Shown here: one piece after another, positions 36,293-45,523 of the stretch
Position numbering within the stretch: position 1 is the first letter of the stretch
How the letters are laid out: the number at the start of each line of letters is the position of its first letter
Translations under genes and position numbers: made by a program
From: Endobugula sp965214375
GTDB taxonomy: Bacteria > Pseudomonadota > Gammaproteobacteria > Pseudomonadales > Cellvibrionaceae
Assembly (NCBI GenBank): GCA_965214375.1
Contig: OZ243947.1
Span: 868,001 to 932,000, forward strand
Reading direction: 5' to 3'
Length of the DNA stretch: 64,000 nucleotides
The notes under the pieces: generated by a model
Databases searched by the model: none
The model's input: only the letters and a program-made list of their open reading frames with translations
What the model was told of the DNA's origin: nothing

Positions 36293-37570
36293 TTAATCTT
36301 CACCCGTGCGTTTAAAACCCATATGGGCAATATCGGGTGGAAAAAACATGGCCCAATTATATTCAAGAAATAAACGAATTTTACGAGCCAATGTCGGCAC
36401 TTTGAGTAAATACACTCCACGCCACATCATAAACGCGATCAAACCGGAAAGACGAATACCATAGATTTCTGCTACGGCTTTATTATGGCCGATAGAAGCC
36501 AGCATACCGACTGGTTTATAGGAGAACGGCTTGGTAGTTTTGCCCGATAATTTGGCAACAATATTTTTTGCCAACGCTCGTGCCTGACGATCAGCACACT
36601 GAGCGGTTGGCGGACATAATTTACCGTCTTGCTGATTAGGTACCAGAGCGCAATCACCCAACGCCCAGACACCATCAACTCCGGCAACTGACATATCGGC
36701 CTGAGCCATAATTTTACTGCGCTCTATCGGCAAAGGTTCACTTTGACAAAACGCATGTGGTGAAGTACCAATGGTACAAATAATAGTAGCAGCACTAATT
36801 TCTTCACCATCGGATAAAATGACTTTTTCGTTTTCAATTTTTACTGCACGTGCGTTTAAACGGACATCCACCCCCCGTTTTCTAAATATTTTTTCGGTTT
36901 TCTTACATAACTTTTGTGATAGTTCTGGTAATAAACAATCGGTACCGTGCAAGAGTGTAACTTGACAATCCTTCCGATTCACTCCTTTGTAATACCGTTG
37001 TGCGGCACACAAGAAATCTTCCAACTCACCCGCCACTTCAACACCACTAAACCCACCACCAATCACGACAAATTGTGTTAATTCCTTACGGCGCTCAGGG
37101 TCTGGATGGATGGATGGTTGCCTGCTCTAGGCGTTCAATCACCTGCCTACGAATATGTAGTGCATCCCCGACTGTTTTTAACGGTAAGGCGTGTCGGCTA
37201 AACCGTCGATCATTTTCACATTGGCCGCAACACCAGCCGCAAACACCAATGCATAGAAACGCAACTGACCCGGTTCATTATTGTGGTCATGCACTACGCG
37301 CTGATCAAAATCCACACGGTCAACGGTCACCATACGAATGCGCGTACGTTTTACCATTTGACGAATCGGTGCCTGCACATGCCCCGGCAATACCGAAGCA
37401 CCGACCACTTCCGGCAACAGCGGATTAAACGTAATAAAATTGGTTTTACTGAGAAGATAAATACGCCAATGATTCGGAAGCGTTTTTTCAAATTTAGATG
37501 CCAACAGAGCACCTGCAAAACCACCACCGATAATAACCAGATTTTTTTTATTATTATCAACCGATTCCAT
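36293..37570 (-). pseudogene. ndh: Type II NADH dehydrogenase (NDH-2) broken by two indels
   Basis: Non-proton-pumping NADH:quinone oxidoreductase. The N-terminal part (37570-37178) has the FAD loop VIIGGGFAG and stops at TAA 37180-37178. The C-terminal part (from 37066) has the NAD loop IGGGFSGVEVAGE, the FAD segment WALGDCA and the membrane-anchoring tail. A T missing at about 37180 and four extra bases in the TGGA repeat at 37103-37117 each shift the frame and together restore it. Correcting both gives RLKTVGDA...VIERLEQAT...DPERRKELTQF, just as in NDH-2. About 425 codons if whole. Confidence 0.88.
37103..37117. repeat. TGGA tetranucleotide repeat inside the ndh pseudogene
   Basis: Three TGGA units plus TGG. 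One unit fewer would restore the downstream frame relative to the corrected upstream frame, so one unit appears to have been gained. Such tracts can slip and change expression on and off. Confidence 0.7.
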
Positions 37571-37641
37571 AGATACTACACCCCGTCAGCATAATGTTAT
37601 CTTATGCTATAGACAGGGCTGATGGCGTTAAGTTCACGCCT

Positions 37642-39531
37642 TTATAGTTTAAACACCTTCAAGTCATCGTAGATAGAACCACCCAAGTCATCCAGCGTAT
37701 TACAGCTATCCATTGACGAGTTTCCGGTTGCGCTAATCGCATCCGACGCATCACGAATACGTACCATCAAATCGTTAATCATTTTTGCCATTCTCTGTTG
37801 TTCAGAACCGGTCTTTTCAATTTCTACCGACATGGAAGAAATGGAATGAATAGACTCATGTATGGCTTTTAACTGAGTGGTTACTTCAATCGTATTGGCG
37901 CTGGTCGATTTTGCTAATTCACGCCCGGTATCCATAATATTGACCGCATATTTTGAAGACTCCTGCAAAGTGAAAATCATTTTCTGAATTTCTTCTGTGG
38001 CTTCATGCGTACGTTGGGATAATGATCGCACCTCGTCGGCAACCACCGCAAAACCACGGCCCTGTTCACCCGCACGGGCAGCCTCAATGGCGGCATTCAG
38101 TGCCAATAAATTGGTTTGTTCTGCAATACCCTGAATCGTCGACAAAATAGAATTAATCTGTTGTGAATGCTCATCCAACGTTTGAATAGCGGTTGTTGCC
38201 TGTTCAACCTGCTCATCCAACTGAGACATATTGGATTGTTTAACTTCGGAAAATTCCATACATGTTTCACCACTTTCCGCAGACACTTTGGCAAGACTGG
38301 CAGCCTCTGAAGAACTATCGGCCATCTGTTCTGAAGCACTGGCCATATTATCAATTTTTTCTGCCACCTGTTTGATTTCATCAAGCTGGCTATCAACCTG
38401 CTGATGATTATGATCCGCACTTTCACGAGCGTCACCCGCCACTTCTGTCAGCTTCTCAGCACGCATACGGGTTTGCTGTAAGGCCGCCTGAGTACGCGAC
38501 ACAAACTCATTAAACGACGCTGCCACTTGTTTTAAATATGAACTACCCACTTCGCTTAAACGCTGAGTTAAATCAGCCTCACCATAAGCAATATCATTCA
38601 TGGTGACATTTAACCTCTGTAACGGCTCCAGCAAACGGTCTACAATCGCGTAACCCGCCACAGCCAGTATTAGCGTCGCGATGATACCAATAATAATGAA
38701 ACGCATAACCAGTGAATTAGTATTCGCAAACACCGCATCGGTTTTCATACCTACCAATACATACCAGTCATGATTGCTCACGGCACCCAGTGCCACAAGA
38801 TGAGTCACCCCATTAACATCGACCTCTTTCACATCACCGGAATTCACCCAATCACTCAATACGGCTGCATCCATCTGCGCAATATAGTCACTGATACTTT
38901 TCCCCTGCACATCTTCATTACGATGCACCTGTACCGTACCGGAGGAATCCACCAATGTTGCAAAACCGTCCTTATAATATTGATCAGCCAGCACCGACTC
39001 ACTAATCGTGCTGAGTAACACACTGGCTCCTGCCACACCCTCACGGTTACCCTCTTTAACAATGGACTTAGCAAAGGTCACCATGCGATAACTCGATGGC
39101 TTACCAATATAAGGCTTACTGATAATCGCTTTTTCTTTGGCAATGGAGGTTTTATACCAACCACGCACACGCGGGTCATAATCACTCGGCATATTGGTAT
39201 CCGGCTTGATAAAAAAGTTACCGCCCTCTTCACCCACATAAGCATTAAAAAATCCTGCTGCACGTCTGGCATAATCCAAACTTGCCAGATCACCAATGCC
39301 CGACAAAGCTTGCTCTTCGGCCAATGCCGTAATCACTTTGGTATTCTTATCAACCCACGCTTCTATAGAATTGGTTAACTGTGCGGCCTCATTGCCCAAC
39401 AACTCATGCGCGGCCTCTTCAGAGTGCTCATAAGTACCGGATGCCATTAACCACGTAAATGAAATGGTAAAGATAACAACAACCAGGACCAACGCTGCAA
39501 TCAAGCGGTCCCGAAGGCTCTGAAACTTCAT
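37642..39531 (-). CDS. Methyl-accepting chemotaxis protein with periplasmic dCache sensor
   Basis: A chemoreceptor of about 629 residues. It has an N-terminal membrane helix (ALVLVVVIFTISFTWLMA), a periplasmic double-Cache sensor with the PRVRGWYK motif (amine and amino acid sensors share this type), a second membrane helix near 295, a HAMP domain and a signalling hairpin tip EQTNLLALNAAIEAARAGEQ. ATG 39531 is chosen because MKFQSLRDRL follows and AGGG lies 7 nt upstream; the frame is open further up but without gene-like sequence. Ligand unknown. Unlike the second receptor in this window it is intact. Confidence 0.92.
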   Translation of the reverse strand: MKFQSLRDRLIAALVLVVVIFTISFTWLMASGTYEHSEEAAHELLGNEAAQLTNSIEAWVDKNTKVITALAEEQALSGIGDLASLDYARRAAGFFNAYVGEEGGNFFIKPDTNMPSDYDPRVRGWYKTSIAKEKAIISKPYIGKPSSYRMVTFAKSIVKEGNREGVAGASVLLSTISESVLADQYYKDGFATLVDSSGTVQVHRNEDVQGKSISDYIAQMDAAVLSDWVNSGDVKEVDVNGVTHLVALGAVSNHDWYVLVGMKTDAVFANTNSLVMRFIIIGIIATLILAVAGYAIVDRLLEPLQRLNVTMNDIAYGEADLTQRLSEVGSSYLKQVAASFNEFVSRTQAALQQTRMRAEKLTEVAGDARESADHNHQQVDSQLDEIKQVAEKIDNMASASEQMADSSSEAASLAKVSAESGETCMEFSEVKQSNMSQLDEQVEQATTAIQTLDEHSQQINSILSTIQGIAEQTNLLALNAAIEAARAGEQGRGFAVVADEVRSLSQRTHEATEEIQKMIFTLQESSKYAVNIMDTGRELAKSTSANTIEVTTQLKAIHESIHSISSMSVEIEKTGSEQQRMAKMINDLMVRIRDASDAISATGNSSMDSCNTLDDLGGSIYDDLKVFKL

Positions 39532-39750
39532 AAAACAACCCTCATAATTAGATATGCCTTCCTTTAGCCTAGACAACTTTATGAGGTTTGCCATAAAACG
39601 ATTAAAATAGGTTGTATGTGACGACAATCGCCCCTAAAGACCAACGCAAAATGACCACAGATAATCAACTGGCTTTTCAGCCACAATGAAACGTTTTATT
39701 ATCAGTACCAGACAATAACAATAAACCAGACACAACGCCCGGAGAAACAC

Positions 39751-40431
39751 ATGGACGCCAGCGACATCACCACAATCTTTCAAAACCTTGAAGAAAACGC
39801 CGTGGCAGGATTTGCCGTCATTGCCTACTACCTGCTGGTTAGCTGGACACGCATTCGCGATGGACTGGGACTGCAACGCTCCAAAGCATCGGACTTCGAC
39901 AAAGAAAAACAACACATTGAATTACTAACAGCCAAAATAGAACTGGAAACCCTGAAACAACAATCCCCACTCGACGAAGAAACCATTGCATCACTGGAAA
40001 AAGAGACACGGCAACAACTATCGCCACAAATGGCCTCCACATTCACTACCCCCCAAAAATTTATCGCCATTCCCTTAATGATTGTCGTCACACTCATGTC
40101 ATTGTTGGCGCTCAACGACCTCGACCCACAATCCGACATTACCGCCATCGATATACTCGCTGACTACTTCTTTCTACTATTAATGATTATTATGGGATTC
40201 TGGGGCATCGCACACATACGCCACATACAATCCCAAAAACTTAAAACCAGCGCCTACATCGTCTTCTGGTTTCTCTTGTTATACATTGGCCTCTACTTCC
40301 TCGGCCACACGCTTGCCAACATCACCCAACTCCCGCTCAACTCCGACCAAGCTATCTCAAGCTACGTAATTATTGCATTAATCAGCAGTATTATTTTAGG
40401 ACTCTGCAAAAAACTACCGGGTATGGGGTAA
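39751..40431 (+). CDS. Membrane protein of unknown function
   Basis: A 226-residue protein. One membrane segment near residues 17-32 is followed by a charged helical stretch (about 40-95, coiled-coil-like, with Glu/Lys/Leu spacing) and then four closely spaced membrane segments (about 100-220). GGAG lies 7 nt before the ATG. I do not recognise the family. It starts next to the chemoreceptor, divergently, and ends before the HigBA pair. Confidence 0.55.
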   Translation: MDASDITTIFQNLEENAVAGFAVIAYYLLVSWTRIRDGLGLQRSKASDFDKEKQHIELLTAKIELETLKQQSPLDEETIASLEKETRQQLSPQMASTFTTPQKFIAIPLMIVVTLMSLLALNDLDPQSDITAIDILADYFFLLLMIIMGFWGIAHIRHIQSQKLKTSAYIVFWFLLLYIGLYFLGHTLANITQLPLNSDQAISSYVIIALISSIILGLCKKLPGMG

Positions 40432-40539
40432 AATAAAGGGGGGATTCTATTGGGGGGTTCTGTTTTTTACGTGGGGCGCTCCTACCACCACAACACTGCA
40501 AAACCACTATGGACCTAAAAGACGTCAAAATCAACCCGC

Positions 40540-40833
40540 TTATGCCGCATCTAATTTAAGTTTTTTCACTCGGCTCAAACGAATACGCTTACGTGCTTGC
40601 CACAAATCATAAGCATCCTGCATCGCCAACCAGCTCTCCGGAGTACGTCCCACTGCCTTAGCAAGACGCAACGCCATCTCCGGGCTCACACCACTCTGCT
40701 GCTTTAGCACACGATTCAAGGTCGACGCCGATACATCCAACTGACTCGCCAAATAACGACAACTCAAACCATACGGCTCAAGATACATACTCACAATAAA
40801 CTCGCCTGGATGCGGTGGATTATGCATAGCCAT
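40540..40833 (-). CDS. higA: HigA-type antitoxin
   Basis: A 97-residue Xre-family DNA-binding protein with the HigA opening HPGEFI and a helix-turn-helix (YLASQLDVSASTLNRVLKQ, about 27-45). It should neutralise HigB and repress the operon. It overlaps the higB stop by one base, and toxin precedes antitoxin, the typical higBA order. ATG 40827 (MHNPPHPGE) is an equally plausible start. Confidence 0.93.
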   Translation of the reverse strand: MAMHNPPHPGEFIVSMYLEPYGLSCRYLASQLDVSASTLNRVLKQQSGVSPEMALRLAKAVGRTPESWLAMQDAYDLWQARKRIRLSRVKKLKLDAA

Positions 40834-41111
40834 TAGTCATAATCCTCATAATTAGTTACATATACATTGCCATCCAGAAACTCAAACGTAATACGCCAAT
40901 TACCACTTACCATAATTGACCATACACCCTGCCGACTTCCCTTTAAACGATGCAAGCGATAACCGGGAATATCCAAATCCTCAATAACCTGCGCCGTATC
41001 TAACGCTGTCAATTGCATGCGCAAACGCTTAGCATGACTCGGCTGAATTCCACGAGTACTGCCCAACTCATAGAAATTCCGCAATCCCTTGTGCCTGAAT
41101 GACTTAATCAT
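40833..41111 (-). CDS. higB: HigB-type mRNA interferase toxin
   Basis: A 92-residue RelE-superfamily ribosome-dependent endonuclease. MIKSFRHKGLRNFYELGSTRGI, from the N-terminus, and the core WSIMVSGNWRITFEF with its conserved Arg match HigB. The start at 41111 is fixed by this family opening. It has no Shine-Dalgarno site, because the promoter's -10 box ends only 6 nt before the ATG. Likely roles are plasmid-type stabilisation or phage and stress response. Confidence 0.93.
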   Translation of the reverse strand: MIKSFRHKGLRNFYELGSTRGIQPSHAKRLRMQLTALDTAQVIEDLDIPGYRLHRLKGSRQGVWSIMVSGNWRITFEFLDGNVYVTNYEDYD

Positions 41112-41117
41112 CCCACC

Positions 41118-41145
41118 ATTGTAGCGCGTTGCGCAACACTGTCAA
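41118..41145 (-). promoter_or_regulatory. higBA promoter with embedded operator palindrome
   Basis: On the minus strand TTGACA (41145-41140), a 16-nt spacer and TACAAT (41123-41118) form a strong sigma-70 promoter. The spacer holds the palindrome GTTGCGCAAC (41137-41128), a good candidate for the HigA operator. Initiation would fall at or next to the higB ATG, giving a leaderless transcript. Confidence 0.75.
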
Positions 41146-41366
41146 TCGCTCTGTTTGCGCAAATGATCCAACAACCCCTGCAAACGCACAAACTCAGACT
41201 TTAGATCACCCCCAAAACGCCGCAAACCCAAAACCACCGCCAAATCTGGCTCACCCTCCAACGACTGCTCCAACAAACATCCCGACGCCTCGGAGAAAAA
41301 ACACAAGGAATCTCTGAAATGCGCAAACTCATCACAAAAATCAATTAAATCAACATCACCAGACAT
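41142..41366 (-). CDS. Small acidic protein of unknown function
   Basis: A protein of 74 residues from ATG 41366, which has GGAGG 7 nt upstream. It is rich in Asp, Glu, Phe and Leu and helical in its C-terminal half (RRFGGDLKSEFVRLQGLLDHL). I do not recognise the family. Its 3' end overlaps the -35 box of the higBA promoter, and it may be co-transcribed with higBA. Confidence 0.55.
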   Translation of the reverse strand: MSGDVDLIDFCDEFAHFRDSLCFFSEASGCLLEQSLEGEPDLAVVLGLRRFGGDLKSEFVRLQGLLDHLRKQSD

Positions 41367-41474
41367 AAACACCCCTCCGTTCTACATAGAAGAATGCTAA
41401 CAAGAAAATATTGGAAAACTGCTCCGGGAGCGGAGCAAATCATTAATTATGTATAAAAATTTCGGCTAGAAGGT

Positions 41475-41678
41475 TCAATCTTCATCTTTATTAAATTCAT
41501 CATATATATCAGCTTTATATGCTTGCAAATTATCATCAATCACATAACCATGCTGTAGACCTGCTTTTGAGCAAGTACCCATAAAGTTATATGCTCCCTC
41601 AAATTTAGCAGGAGTATCAATTGGTAAAATAAAGCCTGTGCAATTAGGATATATGCACGGCGCTTCAGAACGCTTCAT
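41475..41678 (-). CDS. Small Cys-containing protein of unknown function
   Basis: A 67-residue protein with Cys at residues 8, 13 and 35 (APCIYPNC near the start, GTCS later) and an acidic C-terminus. The Cys pattern hints at a metal or disulfide site. GGAGAAG lies about 9 nt before the ATG. It is 23 nt downstream of the membrane protein gene on the same strand and in the same AT-rich tract, so the two may be one unit. Confidence 0.5.
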   Translation of the reverse strand: MKRSEAPCIYPNCTGFILPIDTPAKFEGAYNFMGTCSKAGLQHGYVIDDNLQAYKADIYDEFNKDED

Positions 41679-41701
41679 TAAAAAATCTTCTCCATAAGAA
41701 A

Positions 41702-42061
41702 CTAAAACTTTTCTCCGGTAGAAGAAATGTGTAAATCCTTACCTTTAGAAACTCCACAAGATTCACCATATTTATACGGTAAGTAGAAAAATATAGCACC
41801 CAAAAAAACTAAAACCCATAACCACCAGGGAATGCTAAAACCTGAAAACAACTCTGATAAATCAGCTAAAACGCCAAGACTAGCAGTGACAGTAATCACA
41901 AGACTTTCTTTATAAGAAGAAGATACCGATTTACCCGTAACAACTTTTTCTTGAATTAAATATGGATTGATATTTTGAAATACCTTTTCCTGTCCTGCAT
42001 TTATATTCTCTATATTAAATACATCACCCTCATTAAAATTTTTTTGCTTATTTATTTTCAT
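41702..42061 (-). CDS. Small membrane protein of unknown function
   Basis: A 119-residue protein. The N-terminal half is polar and Asn/Glu-rich (residues 1-50). One or two hydrophobic segments follow (about 51-70 and 78-97, with WWLWVLVFLGAIFFYLPY). A short polar tail ends the protein. Base composition is lower in GC than in neighbouring housekeeping genes, suggesting transfer. No family recognised. Confidence 0.5.
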   Translation of the reverse strand: MKINKQKNFNEGDVFNIENINAGQEKVFQNINPYLIQEKVVTGKSVSSSYKESLVITVTASLGVLADLSELFSGFSIPWWLWVLVFLGAIFFYLPYKYGESCGVSKGKDLHISSTGEKF

Positions 42062-42477
42062 TAAAACTCGCCTATTACCTACTGATAATATCAGACAATA
42101 ATTAATTACTACTGAATGCTGTGAAAAACTCTACTCTCCTTGCCTTTAAAACAAAAGGCCTTTTGTCATCCAAACCCAACATTGGCGCGGGATACCACGG
42201 TTTTGCGCAGAGCGGGGATTATTCTGAAGGAGCGTAAGCCGCAGGGACAGGTTTTTGCTCCTGCAAAACCTGCATTTCCTACGTCCATGTAGGTCATGCG
42301 GTGCCCGAGTCTCAATTGATGGATTCACGACGTCTCCTGAAAGATAATCCCCGCCCTGACATGCACTGTGCCTACCTGCCCACACCATAAAACCCGCTCG
42401 TTTCCACTGGCAAAAACACTCACTTCCCAGTATCCTACCCACCCAAACAACACAACAAAAAAACAGTAAGACCATCC
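42062..42477. other. Intergenic region upstream of mutS
   Basis: 416 nt holding repeat copy C (42242-42312) and otherwise no gene that I can support. Open frames here on the minus strand lack ribosome binding sites and sequence character. Confidence 0.5.
42242..42312. repeat. Dispersed intergenic repeat, copy C (inverted relative to copy A)
   Basis: Reading the reverse strand gives GCATGACCTACATGGACGTA, then GGAAATGCAGGTTTTGC, a 4-nt loop and GCAAAAACCTG. This matches copy A at 14962-15036 over about 55 bp. Two hairpins (CCTAC/GTAGG and the longer CAGGTTTTGC stem) are kept by paired changes. Confidence 0.7.
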
Positions 42478-45102
42478 ATGAGCAGTACCGCCCAACACAC
42501 CCCCCTGATGCAACAATTTCTCGCTATTAAGGCACAGCACCCTAATGAGCTGGTGTTCTACCGCATGGGCGATTTTTACGAGCTGTTTTTTGACGATGCC
42601 AAACGTGCTGCCGATATTCTCGACCTAACCTTAACCGCCAGAGGCAAATCCGGTGGCGATCCCATCCCCATGGCGGGTGTGCCTTACCATGCGGCTGATG
42701 GTTATCTTGCCAAACTGGTACAAATGGGCGAGTCGGTTGCGATTTGTGAACAAATTGGTGACCCGGCCACGAGTAAAGGCCCGGTGGAGCGCAAAGTGAT
42801 GCGTATTGTCACTCCCGGCACCGTCACCGATGAAGCTTTAATGAATGATCGCCAAGAAAATTTATTAGTCGCGGTTAATCATGAAGCTATTGAGGGTAAT
42901 GATCATTACGGTATTGCCAGTCTGGATGTCGGCAGCGGCCGTTTTTACGTGCAGGAAGTGGAAAATACTGAAGCACTGGAAGCTGAATTACAACGCCTTA
43001 ACCCCGCCGAGTTATTAGTTAACCAGCATTTGGAAGGCACCGATATTGGCAAAAATACTCAGGGCATGCGTTACCGCGCACCCTGGGAGTTTGATGAAGA
43101 TACCGCTCAGCGTTTGTTGTGCGAACAATTTGGCACCCGGGATTTAATCGCCTTTGATTGCGAAACCTTGCCTATTGCCAAAGGCGCTGCCGGTTGTGTG
43201 TTGGCCTATGTACAGGAAACCCAGCGTACCGCCCTACCACATATTTGCCGTATTCAGCGTGAAAATCACAAAGATGCCGTGGTGATGGATGCCGCAACGC
43301 GTAAGAATTTAGAGCTAGCAGCTAATCTGTCTGGCGGCGAAGACAACACTCTATTTGCGATGTTGAATCACAGCGCCACCACCATGGGTAGCCGCCAACT
43401 GTGCCGCTGGATTAACCGCCCACTGACTCAACTGGATATTTTGGAACAACGTCAACACGCGATTACAAGCGTGTTACAAGATTACCGTTTTGAAGGCCTC
43501 TATGAAGGCTTAAAAGTCATTGGCGATCTAGAACGTATTCTCGGGCGTGTGGCACTGCGCTCGGCACGCCCGCGTGATCTTTCTCGTTTGTGTTTATCAT
43601 TAGCGGCCTACCCACACATCCAGAGTGTATTGGCAGAACATGATGCTAGCTTGTTACAACAGTTGGCCGAACAAATCAGTACCTTCCCCGCTATTGTCGA
43701 GCTATTAGAAAAAGCCATTATTGAAAACCCGCCCGTGGTGATTCGTGATGGCGGTGTGATTGCTGAAGGTTATGACGCGGAACTGGATGAGTTACGTAAT
43801 ATCAGCAGCAATGCCGGCGATTTTCTGGTGCAGTTGGAAACCCGCGAACGAGAACGTACTGGTATCGCCACCTTAAAGGTTGGCTATAACCGTGTACACG
43901 GGTACTTTATTGAAATCAGCCGTGCGCAGTCAGACAAAGCGCCCGCGGAATATATTCGTCGCCAAACCCTCAAAAATGCCGAGCGCTTTATTACCCCGGA
44001 ACTCAAAGAATTTGAAGATAAGGCACTGTCGGCCAAAAGCCGTGCTCTCTCACGTGAAAAAGCCATTTATGAGGAAATTATTGAGCGCCTGAACGAAGAA
44101 CTTTTGGCACTACAAACGTCCGCGGCTGCCATTGCTGAACTGGATGTACTGAATACGCTGGCAGAACGGGCCTACACCCTGAACTTCTGCCGCCCAACAT
44201 TACAGGCCAGTGAACACAATACGATTGCTATCGAACAGGGTCGCCATCCGGTGGTAGAACAAGTACTGGCAAGTTCGGCGCCCTTTGTGCCCAATGATGT
44301 ACTACTCAAACCCGAACGCCGTATGTTGATAATCACTGGTCCTAATATGGGCGGTAAATCCACCTATATGCGCCAAACGGCATTGATTGTATTATTGGCG
44401 CATATTGGCAGTTATGTTCCAGCCAATAATGCCAAGATCAGTATTGTTGATCGTATTTTTACCCGTATTGGCTCATCTGATGATCTAGCGGGCGGACGTT
44501 CAACCTTTATGGTAGAAATGACTGAAACTGCCAATATTCTACAAAATGCCACTCAACACAGCTTGGTATTAATGGATGAAATTGGCCGTGGTACGAGTAC
44601 GTTTGATGGTTTATCGCTGGCGTGGGCTTGCGCCCAGCATCTGGCACAAGAGATAAAAGCGCTGTGTTTGTTTGCCACCCACTATTTTGAGATCACCACC
44701 TTACCCGAGAGCATGGATGGCGTGTGTAATGTACACCTCTCAGCGACAGAACATAACGATAATATTGTGTTTTTACACCATATTGAAGAAGGTGCTGCCA
44801 GCCAAAGTTATGGCTTGCAGGTCGCTAAATTGGCGGGCATACCGCAGAACGTCATCATGGAAGCGCGCAAGCAACTGACTGCACTGGAAAACGGTGAACA
44901 TCCGCATAGTGTACCCAGCATGGAGCCTTTGATGACGTACGCTATGCCTGCAACATCCGCCGCCATACCGCAACAAAATGATTTATTTCCCAGTGCACCT
45001 CACCCGGTAGTAGAGGCGCTCAAAAATATAGATCCGGAAGACCTCACTCCGCGTCAGGCATTGGAAATTTTGTTTGATCTTAAAAAGGCATCGAAAACGT
45101 AA
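42478..45102 (+). CDS. mutS: DNA mismatch repair protein MutS
   Basis: Recognises mismatches and small loops and starts methyl-directed repair. The 874-residue protein has the mismatch-reading Phe-x-Glu (MGDFYELF, Phe33 and Glu35), the clamp and lever domains and the ATPase site: GPNMGGKST (about residue 620), then DEIGRGTST. The C-terminal tail includes the helix (LTPRQALEILFDLKK) used for tetramerisation. It looks complete, which matters because many neighbouring genes carry homopolymer indels. fdxA follows as in Pseudomonas. Confidence 0.97.
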   Translation: MSSTAQHTPLMQQFLAIKAQHPNELVFYRMGDFYELFFDDAKRAADILDLTLTARGKSGGDPIPMAGVPYHAADGYLAKLVQMGESVAICEQIGDPATSKGPVERKVMRIVTPGTVTDEALMNDRQENLLVAVNHEAIEGNDHYGIASLDVGSGRFYVQEVENTEALEAELQRLNPAELLVNQHLEGTDIGKNTQGMRYRAPWEFDEDTAQRLLCEQFGTRDLIAFDCETLPIAKGAAGCVLAYVQETQRTALPHICRIQRENHKDAVVMDAATRKNLELAANLSGGEDNTLFAMLNHSATTMGSRQLCRWINRPLTQLDILEQRQHAITSVLQDYRFEGLYEGLKVIGDLERILGRVALRSARPRDLSRLCLSLAAYPHIQSVLAEHDASLLQQLAEQISTFPAIVELLEKAIIENPPVVIRDGGVIAEGYDAELDELRNISSNAGDFLVQLETRERERTGIATLKVGYNRVHGYFIEISRAQSDKAPAEYIRRQTLKNAERFITPELKEFEDKALSAKSRALSREKAIYEEIIERLNEELLALQTSAAAIAELDVLNTLAERAYTLNFCRPTLQASEHNTIAIEQGRHPVVEQVLASSAPFVPNDVLLKPERRMLIITGPNMGGKSTYMRQTALIVLLAHIGSYVPANNAKISIVDRIFTRIGSSDDLAGGRSTFMVEMTETANILQNATQHSLVLMDEIGRGTSTFDGLSLAWACAQHLAQEIKALCLFATHYFEITTLPESMDGVCNVHLSATEHNDNIVFLHHIEEGAASQSYGLQVAKLAGIPQNVIMEARKQLTALENGEHPHSVPSMEPLMTYAMPATSAAIPQQNDLFPSAPHPVVEALKNIDPEDLTPRQALEILFDLKKASKT

Positions 45103-45133
45103 AAGTCATAAAGTACACGGGGAGTCCACCACC

Positions 45134-45457
45134 ATGCCATATGTCGTCGGTGAGAATTGTATTAAGTGTAAACATACTGATTGTGTAGAAGTGTGTCCTG
45201 TGGACTGCTTTTATGAAGGCCCCAACTTCCTGGTGATTCATCCGGATGAATGCATCGATTGTGCACTCTGTGAACCTGAGTGTCCGGTGGATGCCATTTT
45301 TTCTGAAGATGAATTACCGGAAAGTCAGGAAGTATTTATCGGATTGAATGCTGCACTATCGGAAGTCTGGCCGAATATCACTGAAATGAAACCGGCACCT
45401 GATGATGCTGAACAGTGGGATGGAATTGACGGCAAAATTGAGCATTTGGAAAAATAA
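45134..45457 (+). CDS. fdxA: 7Fe ferredoxin
   Basis: A 107-residue low-potential electron carrier. Cys at residues 9, 17 and 21 and the later CIDCALCECP-like block (CIDCALCEPECP) supply ligands for one [3Fe-4S] and one [4Fe-4S] cluster. The Azotobacter-type C-terminal extension is present. ATG 45134 is supported by GGGGAG about 9 nt upstream and the family opening MPYVVGENC. It follows mutS by 31 nt. Confidence 0.95.
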   Translation: MPYVVGENCIKCKHTDCVEVCPVDCFYEGPNFLVIHPDECIDCALCEPECPVDAIFSEDELPESQEVFIGLNAALSEVWPNITEMKPAPDDAEQWDGIDGKIEHLEK

Positions 45458-45490
45458 CTTCACTGAAAACCAGCATACGACTTAAATAAA

Positions 45491-45514
45491 AAAGCCGTGA
45501 TATCTCACGGCTTT
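45491..45514. terminator. Bidirectional intrinsic terminator
   Basis: AAAGCCGTGA and TCACGGCTTT flank the loop TATC. It serves fdxA on the plus strand and the peroxiredoxin gene on the minus strand, which converge here. Confidence 0.92.
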
Positions 45515-45523
45515 AATGTTTTC

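Noticed and set aside
36293..37066. A stand-alone short NAD(P)H dehydrogenase
   Set aside because: It lacks the FAD-binding N-terminus, which lies just upstream in the pieces broken by indels.
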